From the NCBI GenBank assembly GCA_035444405.1, contig DAOMOP010000053.1, forward strand, positions 1 to 20,604: 20,604 bases of DNA, read 5' to 3'. The translations under genes were made by a program, and so were the position numbers. This document shows positions 13,858-19,802 of this stretch, one piece after another. The stretch comes from DAOMOP01 sp035444405. Lineage in GTDB: Bacteria; Pseudomonadota; Gammaproteobacteria; Burkholderiales; Rhodocyclaceae. A model generated the notes under the pieces. It was not told the origin of the DNA. It ran no database searches and worked only from the letters and a program-made list of their open reading frames with translations. Numbering within the stretch: position 1 is the first letter of the stretch; each line of letters opens with the position of its first letter.

Positions 13858-15138
13858 ATGATGCTGAACAGACGCGACTTTCTCAAATCCGTCGGCGCCG
13901 TGGCCGCGGGCAGCACGCTCGCCGGGGCATTCTCCGATCGGGCGATCGCCGCCCAGGCCCGCGGGCATGTGGTGGTCGTCGGTGGCGGCTTTGGCGGCGC
14001 CACGGCGGCAAAGTATCTGCGCATGTGGAGTGACGGCGGCGTGCGCGTCACGCTCGTCGAACGGCAACGCGAGTTCATATCGTGCCCGATCTCGAATCTG
14101 GTCGTCGGCGGCGTCCGTCAACTGGCGGACATCACCGTCGGCTACGACAACCTGCGCGACAAGTGGGGCGTCGAGATCGTGCACGACGAGGTGGTCGGCA
14201 TCGACGTCGGCAAGCGTGAGATCCGGCTCGCAAACGGCGACTCGCTGACCTACGACCGCGCGATTGTCGCGCCCGGCATCGACTTCCTGTGGGACGACGT
14301 GCCCGGACTCGCCGGCAACGAGGACACCATTCCGCACGCCTGGAAGGCCGGCCCGCAGACGATGCTGCTGCGCAAACAGCTCGAGGAGATGCCGGCAGGC
14401 GGCGTGTACGCGATGCACATCCCGATGGCCCCGTACCGCTGCCCGCCCGGCCCGTACGAGCGCGCCTGCGTGATCGCGAACTTCCTCAAGACGCACAAGC
14501 CGGGTGCGAAAGCCCTGATCCTCGACGCGAATCCCGACATCCAGTCGAAGAAGGGGCTGTTCATGAAGGCCTTCGAGGAGCGCTACGGCGACATCATCGA
14601 GTACCGGCCGAACAGCAGGCTGCTGTCGGTCGATGCCGCGAACCGCAAGGCCGAGCTCGAATTCTCCGAGGTTACGGCCGACGTTCTCAACGTGATTCCG
14701 CCGATGCGCGCCGGCCGCATCGTCGATCATCTGGGCGTGAGCCTGATCAACGATCGCTGGGTCGATGTCGACTACCAGACGATGGAGGCGAAGGGAGCGC
14801 CGGGCGTGCACGTGGTCGGCGACGCGATCTTCCCGGCGCCACAGATGCCGAAGTCGGGCCATCTCGCAAACCAGCAGGCCAAGGTCGCCGCATCGGCAGT
14901 GCTCAACCTGCTCGCCGGCACGCCCCCCAATCCCAGCCCGGTGGTCATGAACACGTGCTACAGCTTTGTCGACGCGACGCATGTCGTGCATGTCGCCTCG
15001 GTGCACCAGTTCGACACCGCGCAGCACACGTTCCTGCCGGTCGAAGGCGCGGGCGGCCTGTCACCTGCGCCGACCGAGCTCGAAGGCCAGTACGCACACG
15101 CCTGGTCGCGCAACATCTGGGCGGACATGCTCGCCTGA
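13858..15138 (+). CDS. fccB: Flavoprotein subunit of flavocytochrome c sulfide dehydrogenase
   Basis: The 426-residue FAD subunit that oxidises sulfide in the periplasm and passes electrons to the cytochrome subunit; also called SoxF. Seen: a twin-arginine signal (NRRDFLKS near residue 4, hydrophobic to about 32) and a dinucleotide-binding fold VVVVGGGFGGATAAKYL at 38-54. Cys76 in SCPISN corresponds to the cysteine that binds FAD covalently in Allochromatium (Cys42). Cys195 and Cys367 fit the redox disulfide (Cys161/Cys337); the Cys76-Cys195 spacing is identical to the reference. A second FAD motif, GVHVVGDAIFPAPQMPKSGH, lies near 316-335. Two adjacent ATGs exist (13858, 13861); the second is better spaced from GGGAGG, so the true start may be one codon later. 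A strong hairpin follows at 15154-15179. Confidence 0.95.
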   Translation: MMLNRRDFLKSVGAVAAGSTLAGAFSDRAIAAQARGHVVVVGGGFGGATAAKYLRMWSDGGVRVTLVERQREFISCPISNLVVGGVRQLADITVGYDNLRDKWGVEIVHDEVVGIDVGKREIRLANGDSLTYDRAIVAPGIDFLWDDVPGLAGNEDTIPHAWKAGPQTMLLRKQLEEMPAGGVYAMHIPMAPYRCPPGPYERACVIANFLKTHKPGAKALILDANPDIQSKKGLFMKAFEERYGDIIEYRPNSRLLSVDAANRKAELEFSEVTADVLNVIPPMRAGRIVDHLGVSLINDRWVDVDYQTMEAKGAPGVHVVGDAIFPAPQMPKSGHLANQQAKVAASAVLNLLAGTPPNPSPVVMNTCYSFVDATHVVHVASVHQFDTAQHTFLPVEGAGGLSPAPTELEGQYAHAWSRNIWADMLA

Positions 15139-15153
15139 GCCCGCCGGACGGCA

Positions 15154-15179
15154 CGCGCCGCCCATCGATGGGCGGTGCG
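15154..15179. terminator. Strong GC hairpin between fccB and the NUDIX gene
   Basis: CCGCCCATCGATGGGCGG (15158-15175) is a perfect 18-base palindrome, extended on both sides to 15154-15179 with one G-T pair. It lies between convergent genes, 16 bases after the fccB stop. There is no T tract, so termination efficiency is uncertain. Confidence 0.5.
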
Positions 15180-15245
15180 CGCTCGGCAGCGGGACCTCCA
15201 ACCGGCGGCCGCGCCCGCCGCCAGTGCGGCGGTGCGATCAACGGC

Positions 15246-15692
15246 TCAACCGACGGGGCCTCGGCTTGCGCTCCAGCCGAGCTCCAGCATCCACGGCGCA
15301 TGCCCGAGCTCGAGCGCCGCGCGCACGTACGGCACGGTATTGGCCGGCAGCGCCTGCCGTCCGACCCACCGCATCGCGTCGCATTTGTCCGGCTCGCGGA
15401 TGAAGGGCTCACCGTGCCACCCGGCCGCACGCACGAAGAAGTCGATCCTGTTGGTGTCCGACAGGCGATGCACGACACCGACGTATTCGAGCCGGTCCGT
15501 CGCGACGACGATGCCGGTCTCCTCGGCAAGCTCGCGGGCCGCCGCGGCGCGAAGGGATTCACCGGGCTCCACATGCCCGCCCGGCAGGCTGAACAGGCCG
15601 TCGAAGAATCCCGTGCCCGCCCGGCGCAGCATCAGGATGCGGCTGCCGTCCTCGACCAGCACATGCACACCGACCGGGATTCCCGTTCGCAT
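15246..15692 (-). CDS. NUDIX hydrolase
   Basis: A 148-residue cytoplasmic pyrophosphohydrolase acting on a nucleoside diphosphate linked to another group; the substrate is not predictable from sequence. Seen: a complete Nudix box at about 38-61 (GGHVEPGESLRAAAARELAEE, then TG and a hydrophobic residue), with the RELAEE metal-binding glutamates intact. It opens with MRTGIPVGVHVLVED and carries LMLRRAGTGFFDGLFSLPGG before the box, a layout common in small MutT-like proteins. It is the last gene of a tight three-gene minus-strand operon, 11 bases after dut. Both it and Dut remove unwanted nucleotides, so a nucleotide-pool cleaning role is a reasonable inference. The start at 15692 is the ATG that directly opens the fold. 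The GTCGCTCCAAT leader holds only a weak site (GGTCGC), so coupling to dut is likely. Confidence 0.9.
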   Translation of the reverse strand: MRTGIPVGVHVLVEDGSRILMLRRAGTGFFDGLFSLPGGHVEPGESLRAAAARELAEETGIVVATDRLEYVGVVHRLSDTNRIDFFVRAAGWHGEPFIREPDKCDAMRWVGRQALPANTVPYVRAALELGHAPWMLELGWSASRGPVG

Positions 15693-15703
15693 TGGAGCGA
15701 CCG

Positions 15704-16153
15704 TCAGTGCTTGCCGGTGCTGCCGAAGCCGGCCTCGCCACGTGCGCTGTCGGGGAACTCGTCGACCAGATTGAAGCCGACCTGCAGCACCGGCACGACG
15801 ACGAGCTGCGCGATACGCTCCATCGGCTGCACCGTGAAGGATTCGCGCCCGCGGTTCCATACCGATACGAAGATCTGGCCCTGGTAGTCCGAATCGATCA
15901 GGCCGACCAGATTTCCGAGCACGATGCCGTGCTTGTGCCCGAGGCCCGAACGCGGCAGGACCATCGCGGCCAGGCCGGGGTCGGCCAGGTGGATCGCAAG
16001 CCCGCTCGGAATCAGCGCAGTCTCGCCCGGATGAAGGCACAGCGGACCGTTCAGGCAGGCACGCAAGTCGAGCCCGGCGGCCCCGGCGGTGGCGTAGGCG
16101 GGCGGATGGTCGCGCAGGCGCGCGTCGAGGATCTTGATGTCGATGTGATGCAT
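15704..16153 (-). CDS. dut: dUTP pyrophosphatase
   Basis: This trimeric cytoplasmic enzyme hydrolyses dUTP to dUMP, keeping uracil out of DNA and supplying dTMP synthesis. The 149 residues match the E. coli length closely. All five motifs are visible: AGLDLRA (27-33), PRSGLGHKHG (67-76), GNLVGLIDSDYQG (80-92, with catalytic Asp87), RIAQLVVVPV (113-122) and the C-terminal arm RGEAGFGSTGK (138-148). The start is ATG 16153, one base after the coaBC stop, so translation is coupled. A longer open stretch reaches into coaBC and is not family-like. The coaBC-dut order is widespread in proteobacteria. Confidence 0.98.
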   Translation of the reverse strand: MHHIDIKILDARLRDHPPAYATAGAAGLDLRACLNGPLCLHPGETALIPSGLAIHLADPGLAAMVLPRSGLGHKHGIVLGNLVGLIDSDYQGQIFVSVWNRGRESFTVQPMERIAQLVVVPVLQVGFNLVDEFPDSARGEAGFGSTGKH

Positions 16154-16154
16154 G

Positions 16155-17363
16155 TCAGCCTCGTGACGACGAGTTTGCGGACTTCGCAATCAGATCCGCC
16201 ATGTGCGCGACGATCGCGCGCGCAAGCTCGGACTTGCTCGCGCGTGGCAAGGGATGGCGCCCGTGCGCGTCGTACAACACGACGGCATTGTCGTCGCCAC
16301 CAAGCCCGTCCTGCACCAGATTGCCGACCACCAGCTGCAGCTTCTTGGCGCGGCGCTTGCCTTCCGCATAGGTATCGAGTTCCCGGCTCTCGGCGGCAAA
16401 ACCGACGCAGAACGGCGCATTTTCGCCCGCCGCCACCTCGGCCAGGATGTCCGGGTTCGGAACCAGCCGCAGCACGCGCTCGCCGGAGCTCTTCTTGATC
16501 TTGTGTTCGGATTCATCGGCCGGCCGGTAGTCGGCCACCGCCGCGACACCGATGAAGATGTCGGCGGGCAGCGCGGCATGCACCGCATCACGCATCTGCA
16601 GGGCGCTTCGCACGTCGACCCGCCTGACGCCCGGCGGCGTCGCCAGCGCCGTCGGACCGCTCACCAGCACCACCTCCGCACCGGCCCGCACGCATGCCTG
16701 CGCGAGCGCATATCCCATCTTGCCGGAGCTGCTGTTGGTGATGCCGCGCACCGGATCGATCGCCTCGAAGGTCGGCCCCGCCGTCATCACGACGCGGCGG
16801 CCGGCCAGAACGCCCGGCTGAAAAAAGCGCACGATCGCGTCGAACAGTTGCTCGGCCTCGAGCATGCGTCCCATGCCGACTTCGCCGCAGGCCTGGTCAC
16901 CGGCGTCGGGCCCCAGCAGCTCCACCCCGTCGGCGCGCAGTTGCGCGACGTTGCGCTGTGTGGCCGGATGCTCCCACATCTGACGGTTCATCGCGGGGGC
17001 GACGATGAGCGGGCAGTCGCGCGCGAGGCACATCGTCGTCAGCAGGTCGTCGGCCAGCCCGTGGGCGAGCTTGGCAATGACGTCGGCAGTGGCCGGCGCG
17101 ATCACGATCGCGTCGGCGTCGCGGCTGAGATCGATGTGCGCCATGTTGTTGGGCATGCGCGCATCCCACAGGTCGGTCCACACCGCATTCCCCGACAAGG
17201 CCTGATACGTGACCGGAGTCACGAAGCGCCCCCCGCCTTCGGTCAGCACGACGTGGACATCGGCCCCCGCCTTTCCGAGCAGACGGACCAGTTCGGCCGT
17301 CTTGTATGCCGCGACGCCGCCGGTGACACCGACGACGAGCTTGCGACCGTCGAGACTATTCAT
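16155..17363 (-). CDS. coaBC: Bifunctional phosphopantothenoylcysteine decarboxylase / phosphopantothenate-cysteine ligase
   Basis: This enzyme makes 4'-phosphopantetheine for coenzyme A. The C-terminal CoaB half joins cysteine to phosphopantothenate using CTP. The N-terminal flavoprotein CoaC half decarboxylates the product. The 402 residues match the family (about 406). Seen in CoaC (1-180): GVTGGVAAYK, active-site His76 in NNMAHIDLS, Asn126 in PAMNRQMW, and Cys159 in DQACGEVGMGRM. Seen in CoaB: TAGPTFEAIDPVRGITNSSSG with Asn210, and the HKIKK lysines near 288-291. The start at 17363 opens the flavin fold (RKLVVGVTGG) but has no clear ribosome-binding site. A predicted promoter would leave a very short leader. 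It heads the coaBC-dut-NUDIX operon and diverges from radC across 44 bases. Confidence 0.97.
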   Translation of the reverse strand: MNSLDGRKLVVGVTGGVAAYKTAELVRLLGKAGADVHVVLTEGGGRFVTPVTYQALSGNAVWTDLWDARMPNNMAHIDLSRDADAIVIAPATADVIAKLAHGLADDLLTTMCLARDCPLIVAPAMNRQMWEHPATQRNVAQLRADGVELLGPDAGDQACGEVGMGRMLEAEQLFDAIVRFFQPGVLAGRRVVMTAGPTFEAIDPVRGITNSSSGKMGYALAQACVRAGAEVVLVSGPTALATPPGVRRVDVRSALQMRDAVHAALPADIFIGVAAVADYRPADESEHKIKKSSGERVLRLVPNPDILAEVAAGENAPFCVGFAAESRELDTYAEGKRRAKKLQLVVGNLVQDGLGGDDNAVVLYDAHGRHPLPRASKSELARAIVAHMADLIAKSANSSSRG

Positions 17364-17380
17364 GACAATGGACTTATAAT
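17352..17380 (+). promoter_or_regulatory. Candidate radC promoter with consensus -10
   Basis: TATAAT at 17375-17380 is a perfect -10 box, with a poor -35 (GAGACT, 17352-17357) at 17 bases. The predicted start near 17387 leaves about 20 bases before radC. The motif is nearly symmetric (ATTATAA on the other strand), so it might also serve coaBC. Confidence 0.4.
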
Positions 17381-17407
17381 GTGGCTTTCGGAAAACCGGT
17401 TGCAACC

Positions 17408-18085
17408 ATGGCAATCAGCGACTGGCCCCAACACGAGCGTCCGCGCGAAAAACTGCTGGCACGCGGCACCGCAGCCCTTTCGGACGCGGAGCTGCTCGCG
17501 CTGTTCCTGCGGGTCGGCGTGCGCGGCAAGAGCGCCGTCGACCTCGCTCGCGACCTGCTGACGCGCTTCGGCTCGCTGACGCGCCTGTGCAATGCGACGG
17601 CCGCCGACTTCGCCAGCGTACCCGGCATGGGCATGGCCAAGTATGCCCAACTGCAGGCAGTGATGGAACTGGCACGGCGGGCATTGGCCGAACAATTCAC
17701 CGCTTCGGACGTTCTCGACACTCCGGCTGCAGTGCGCAACTGGCTGCGGCTTCGCATCGGCAGCCTGCCCCACGAAGTCTTTCTCGTATTGCTGCTGGAC
17801 ACGCGCAATCGGGTGATCGACTCGGTCGAGCTCTTCCGCGGCACGCTCACACAGACCAGCGTGTATCCACGCGAAGTGGTCAAGCTCGCCCTGGCGCACA
17901 ATGCGGCTGCCGTCATCCTCGCCCACAACCATCCATCGGGCGTCAACGAGCCGAGCGGCGCGGACGAGTTGCTCACGCGCAGTCTCAAGAACGCCCTCGA
18001 GCTCGTCGACGTGCGCGTGCTCGATCATTTCGTCGTCACGGCGCACGCAAACCCGCTGTCGTTCGCCGAACGCGGCCTTCTGTGA
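17408..18085 (+). CDS. radC: RadC-family JAB1/MPN/Mov34 (JAMM) domain protein
   Basis: A 225-residue RadC protein. The N-terminal part (about 1-95) holds RPREKLLARG, LSDAELLALFLRVG and a helix-hairpin-helix-like VPGMGMAKYAQLQ. The C-terminal JAMM domain (about 103-225) has the metal motif HNHPSG with His173 and His175, Ser177 and Asp186, and a likely upstream Glu141. JAMM domains bind zinc and often act as isopeptidases, but the substrate of bacterial RadC is unknown and the old recombination-repair assignment is doubted. The start at 17408 (AISDWPQHERPREKLL) is the usual beginning; the binding site is weak. It precedes rpmB-rpmG, as in many proteobacteria, with 149 bases between that include a promoter-like pair. 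Confidence 0.96.
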   Translation: MAISDWPQHERPREKLLARGTAALSDAELLALFLRVGVRGKSAVDLARDLLTRFGSLTRLCNATAADFASVPGMGMAKYAQLQAVMELARRALAEQFTASDVLDTPAAVRNWLRLRIGSLPHEVFLVLLLDTRNRVIDSVELFRGTLTQTSVYPREVVKLALAHNAAAVILAHNHPSGVNEPSGADELLTRSLKNALELVDVRVLDHFVVTAHANPLSFAERGLL

Positions 18086-18165
18086 ATGGCCCGCCCACCG
18101 TGCCGCCGCACGCCCGCGGCAGGCTCCCACACCGGTCGGCAAGGCGCAGCGGGCTGCACAACGTC

Positions 18166-18195
18166 TTGCGCCAGGCTCCGCGTCTGCGTTACCAT
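18166..18195 (+). promoter_or_regulatory. Candidate promoter of rpmB-rpmG
   Basis: TTGCGC (18166-18171) and TACCAT (18190-18195) with an 18-base spacer lie 39 bases before rpmB. Boxes are moderate matches to sigma-70, and the position suits a ribosomal protein operon. Confidence 0.4.
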
Positions 18196-18234
18196 CCGGG
18201 GTTTTCCGAAATCCGAATTTCCCTGGAGCATCGT

Positions 18235-18471
18235 ATGGCACGCGTTTGCCAAGTGACCGGTAAAGCACCGATGGTGGGAAACAACGTTTCCCACGCGAAC
18301 AACAAGACCAAGCGTCGATTCCTCCCCAATCTGCAGAACCGCAAATTCTGGAGCGAGGCCGAGAACCGCTGGATCCGCCTGCGCGTCTCGAACGCGGCGC
18401 TGCGCACGATCGACAAGAAGGGCATCGACGAAGTCGTTGCCGAGCTTCGCGCCCGCGGCGACAAGATCTGA
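18235..18471 (+). CDS. rpmB: 50S ribosomal protein L28
   Basis: Large-subunit ribosomal protein of 78 residues, the same length as in E. coli. Seen: the signature start ARVCQVTGKAP, then NNVSHANNKTKRRFLPNLQ and the ending TIDKKGIDEVVAELRARG. Only one cysteine is present, so this is the zinc-free form. The start at 18235 has GGAG at 18225-18228. It is the first gene of the rpmB-rpmG pair; the 74 bases between the two contain no terminator. Confidence 0.98.
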   Translation: MARVCQVTGKAPMVGNNVSHANNKTKRRFLPNLQNRKFWSEAENRWIRLRVSNAALRTIDKKGIDEVVAELRARGDKI

Positions 18472-18545
18472 GCGCCCCAAATCCGGCGTAGTGCAGCGCG
18501 CCGAGCGCGCCGCCACGCTCCTGACAGCACGAAACGGAGATTCAA

Positions 18546-18713
18546 ATGGCCAAAGGCGCCCGCGAAAAAATCAAGCTGGAGTCGACCGCCGGAACCGGTC
18601 ACTTCTACACCACGTCGAAGAACAAGCGCACCACCCCGAACAAGCTCGAGTTCATGAAGTACGATCCGGTGGCACGCAAGCACGTGCTGTACAAGGAAAT
18701 CAAGCTGAAGTGA
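18546..18713 (+). CDS. rpmG: 50S ribosomal protein L33
   Basis: Large-subunit ribosomal protein of 55 residues, the same length as E. coli L33. Reading from the ATG at 18546 gives MAKGAREKIKLEST, then GTGHFYTTSKNKRTTPNKLE and the end YDPVARKHVLYKEIKLK. No CxxC pairs are present, so it is the zinc-independent form. The GGAG site at 18536-18539 supports the start. A strong terminator follows at 18783-18817. Confidence 0.98.
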   Translation: MAKGAREKIKLESTAGTGHFYTTSKNKRTTPNKLEFMKYDPVARKHVLYKEIKLK

Positions 18714-18782
18714 GCACTCGCGCGGATCATCTCCGCGCACCGGTCACTTCGCGTTTTCGGGTACCGGAAACTTGAAGCAAAC

Positions 18783-18817
18783 AAAAAGCCGCTGGTCACC
18801 AGCGGCTTTTTGTTTTT
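18783..18817. terminator. Bidirectional terminator between rpmG and the cold-shock gene
   Basis: AAAAAGCCGCTGG pairs with CCAGCGGCTTTTT around a three-base loop, followed by TTTTTGTTTTT on the plus strand and preceded by an A-rich tract (the T run of the minus strand). It can end both rpmG and the convergent cold-shock gene. Confidence 0.92.
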
Positions 18818-18878
18818 CGGGAGGCTGCTCCCTGCGGGTCAGGCCGATGATCGACGCGACCCGCTGCGCAAGAAGAGC

Positions 18879-19082
18879 TCAGGCCTTCTGGATGTTCGAG
18901 GCCTGCTTGCCCTTGGGTCCCTGCGTGACTTCGAAGGACACCTTCTCGCCTTCCTTCAGCGTCTTGAACCCGCTCATGTTGATGGCCGAGAAATGCGCAA
19001 AGAGATCTTCGCTGCCGTCATCCGGGGTAATGAAGCCGAAACCCTTGGAATCATTGAACCACTTAACGGTACCAGTTGCCAT
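18879..19082 (-). CDS. Cold-shock domain protein (CspA family)
   Basis: A 67-residue single cold-shock domain that binds single-stranded RNA and DNA and can act as an RNA chaperone. Seen: TGTVKWFNDSKGFGFI with RNP1 (KGFGFI, residues 13-18), RNP2-like DLFAHFSAI (26-34, with Leu-Phe-Ala in place of the common VFVH), and VSFEVTQGPKGKQASNI. The start at 19082 has AAGG upstream. The gene stands alone, ended by the shared terminator at 18783-18817. A good promoter at 19237-19265 predicts a leader of about 150 bases, the hallmark of cspA-type temperature control, though non-cold-induced paralogues also exist, so the exact cspA-E symbol cannot be given. Confidence 0.97.
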   Translation of the reverse strand: MATGTVKWFNDSKGFGFITPDDGSEDLFAHFSAINMSGFKTLKEGEKVSFEVTQGPKGKQASNIQKA

Positions 19083-19230
19083 ATTGCCTTAATCCTTGAA
19101 AATTGCTGAGTGTTGCGGGTACTACCCCGTCGGTGCATCAATGCCGAGAGAATCGGCACCTGCCCTGACGAATCCTGCTGCAGCAACAGCAAGCAACGCC
19201 AGGCGGCACGCCAAGCTTCGCATTTCGCAC
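19083..19230 (-). promoter_or_regulatory. Long 5' leader of the cold-shock gene
   Basis: The predicted untranslated leader is about 150 bases. It holds a stem TGCCGA/TCGGCA (19142-19147 with 19153-19158), a CGGG/CCCG stem near 19116-19128 and a TGCTGCAGCA palindrome. At its 5' boundary CAAGCT/AGCTTG (19212-19217 with 19231-19236) can pair across the start. This resembles the structured cspA leader; no copy of the E. coli cold box was identified. Confidence 0.45.
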
Positions 19231-19236
19231 AGCTTG

Positions 19237-19265
19237 CTTTTACGCATTTGTCAGCAGAGCGTCAA
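19237..19265 (-). promoter_or_regulatory. Promoter of the cold-shock gene
   Basis: On the minus strand TTGACG (19265-19260), a 17-base spacer and TAAAAG (19242-19237) form a good sigma-70 promoter with an expected start near 19230, some 148 bases before the start codon. Confidence 0.6.
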
Positions 19266-19412
19266 CAGTTTATTCGGTCCCGTCCGCGACGCCGTTTCGT
19301 GCATTGCAATAAATTTCTACGCGCTCCAGTTCGCGCATGTCCCTCAACCCCCGTTAATACGCCTAACGCACTGATCCAGAAGGAGTGTGCATTGCACAAG
19401 ACGAATTGTTGC

Positions 19413-19432
19413 ATTTCGGCCCGAAATCGGGC
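19413..19432. repeat. Two overlapping palindromes upstream of clpS
   Basis: ATTTCGG-C-CCGAAAT (19413-19427) and GCCCGA-AA-TCGGGC (19419-19432) share bases and cannot both fold at once. They lie 25 to 44 bases upstream of the candidate clpS -35 box. They may be an operator or competing hairpins of an upstream transcript. The 409-base gap 19083-19491 otherwise holds the cold-shock leader and both promoters. Confidence 0.45.
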
Positions 19433-19456
19433 ATTTCTTCATACGCTGCGGCTCTA

Positions 19457-19484
19457 TTGCACTCTTTGACGACTTGATTAGAAT
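19457..19484 (+). promoter_or_regulatory. Candidate clpS promoter giving a leaderless mRNA
   Basis: TTGCAC (19457-19462), a 16-base spacer and TAGAAT (19479-19484) predict a start at about 19491-19492, which is the A of the clpS ATG. There is no ribosome-binding site before that ATG, consistent with a leaderless transcript; another promoter further upstream is not excluded. Confidence 0.4.
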
Positions 19485-19491
19485 GACTCGC

Positions 19492-19800
19492 ATGGCCACT
19501 CACAAGCAGGACGAGTACTTACTCGAGGCGGAGCGCACACGCACCAAACGCCCGCCCCTCTACAAGGTGCTACTGTTGAACGACGATTTCACACCCATGG
19601 AGTTCGTCATCGTCGTCCTTCAGAAATTTTTCGGCATGGATCGCGAACGGGCCACGCGAATCATGCTCCAAGTCCACAGAGAGGGCTCGGGGATGTGCGG
19701 CGTATTTCCCAAGGATGTCGCCGCGACCAAGGTGGAACAGGTCGTATCCTTTGCCCGTCAGCACCAGCATCCGCTGGCCTGCGTGATGGAGGAAAACTGA
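19492..19800 (+). CDS. clpS: ATP-dependent Clp protease adaptor ClpS
   Basis: ClpS is the N-end-rule adaptor that hands proteins with bulky N-terminal residues to the ClpAP protease. The 102 residues match the family. Seen: a disordered N-terminal extension (1-21), then YKVLLLNDDFTPMEFVI (24-40), with Asn30 and Asp31 of the N-degron pocket, FGMDRERATRIMLQVHREG with His62, and CGVFPKDVAATKVEQV. The start is placed at ATG 19492 (ATHKQDEYLLEAE) as in related species. An ATG three codons upstream (19483) is possible but falls inside the predicted -10 box. No ribosome-binding site is visible for either. clpA follows after two bases, so the pair is one operon. Confidence 0.97.
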   Translation: MATHKQDEYLLEAERTRTKRPPLYKVLLLNDDFTPMEFVIVVLQKFFGMDRERATRIMLQVHREGSGMCGVFPKDVAATKVEQVVSFARQHQHPLACVMEEN

Positions 19801-19802
19801 GA

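Noticed and set aside
16203..17561. A 452-codon plus-strand frame opposite coaBC running into radC
   Set aside because: Antisense shadow; coaBC has all catalytic residues on the other strand.
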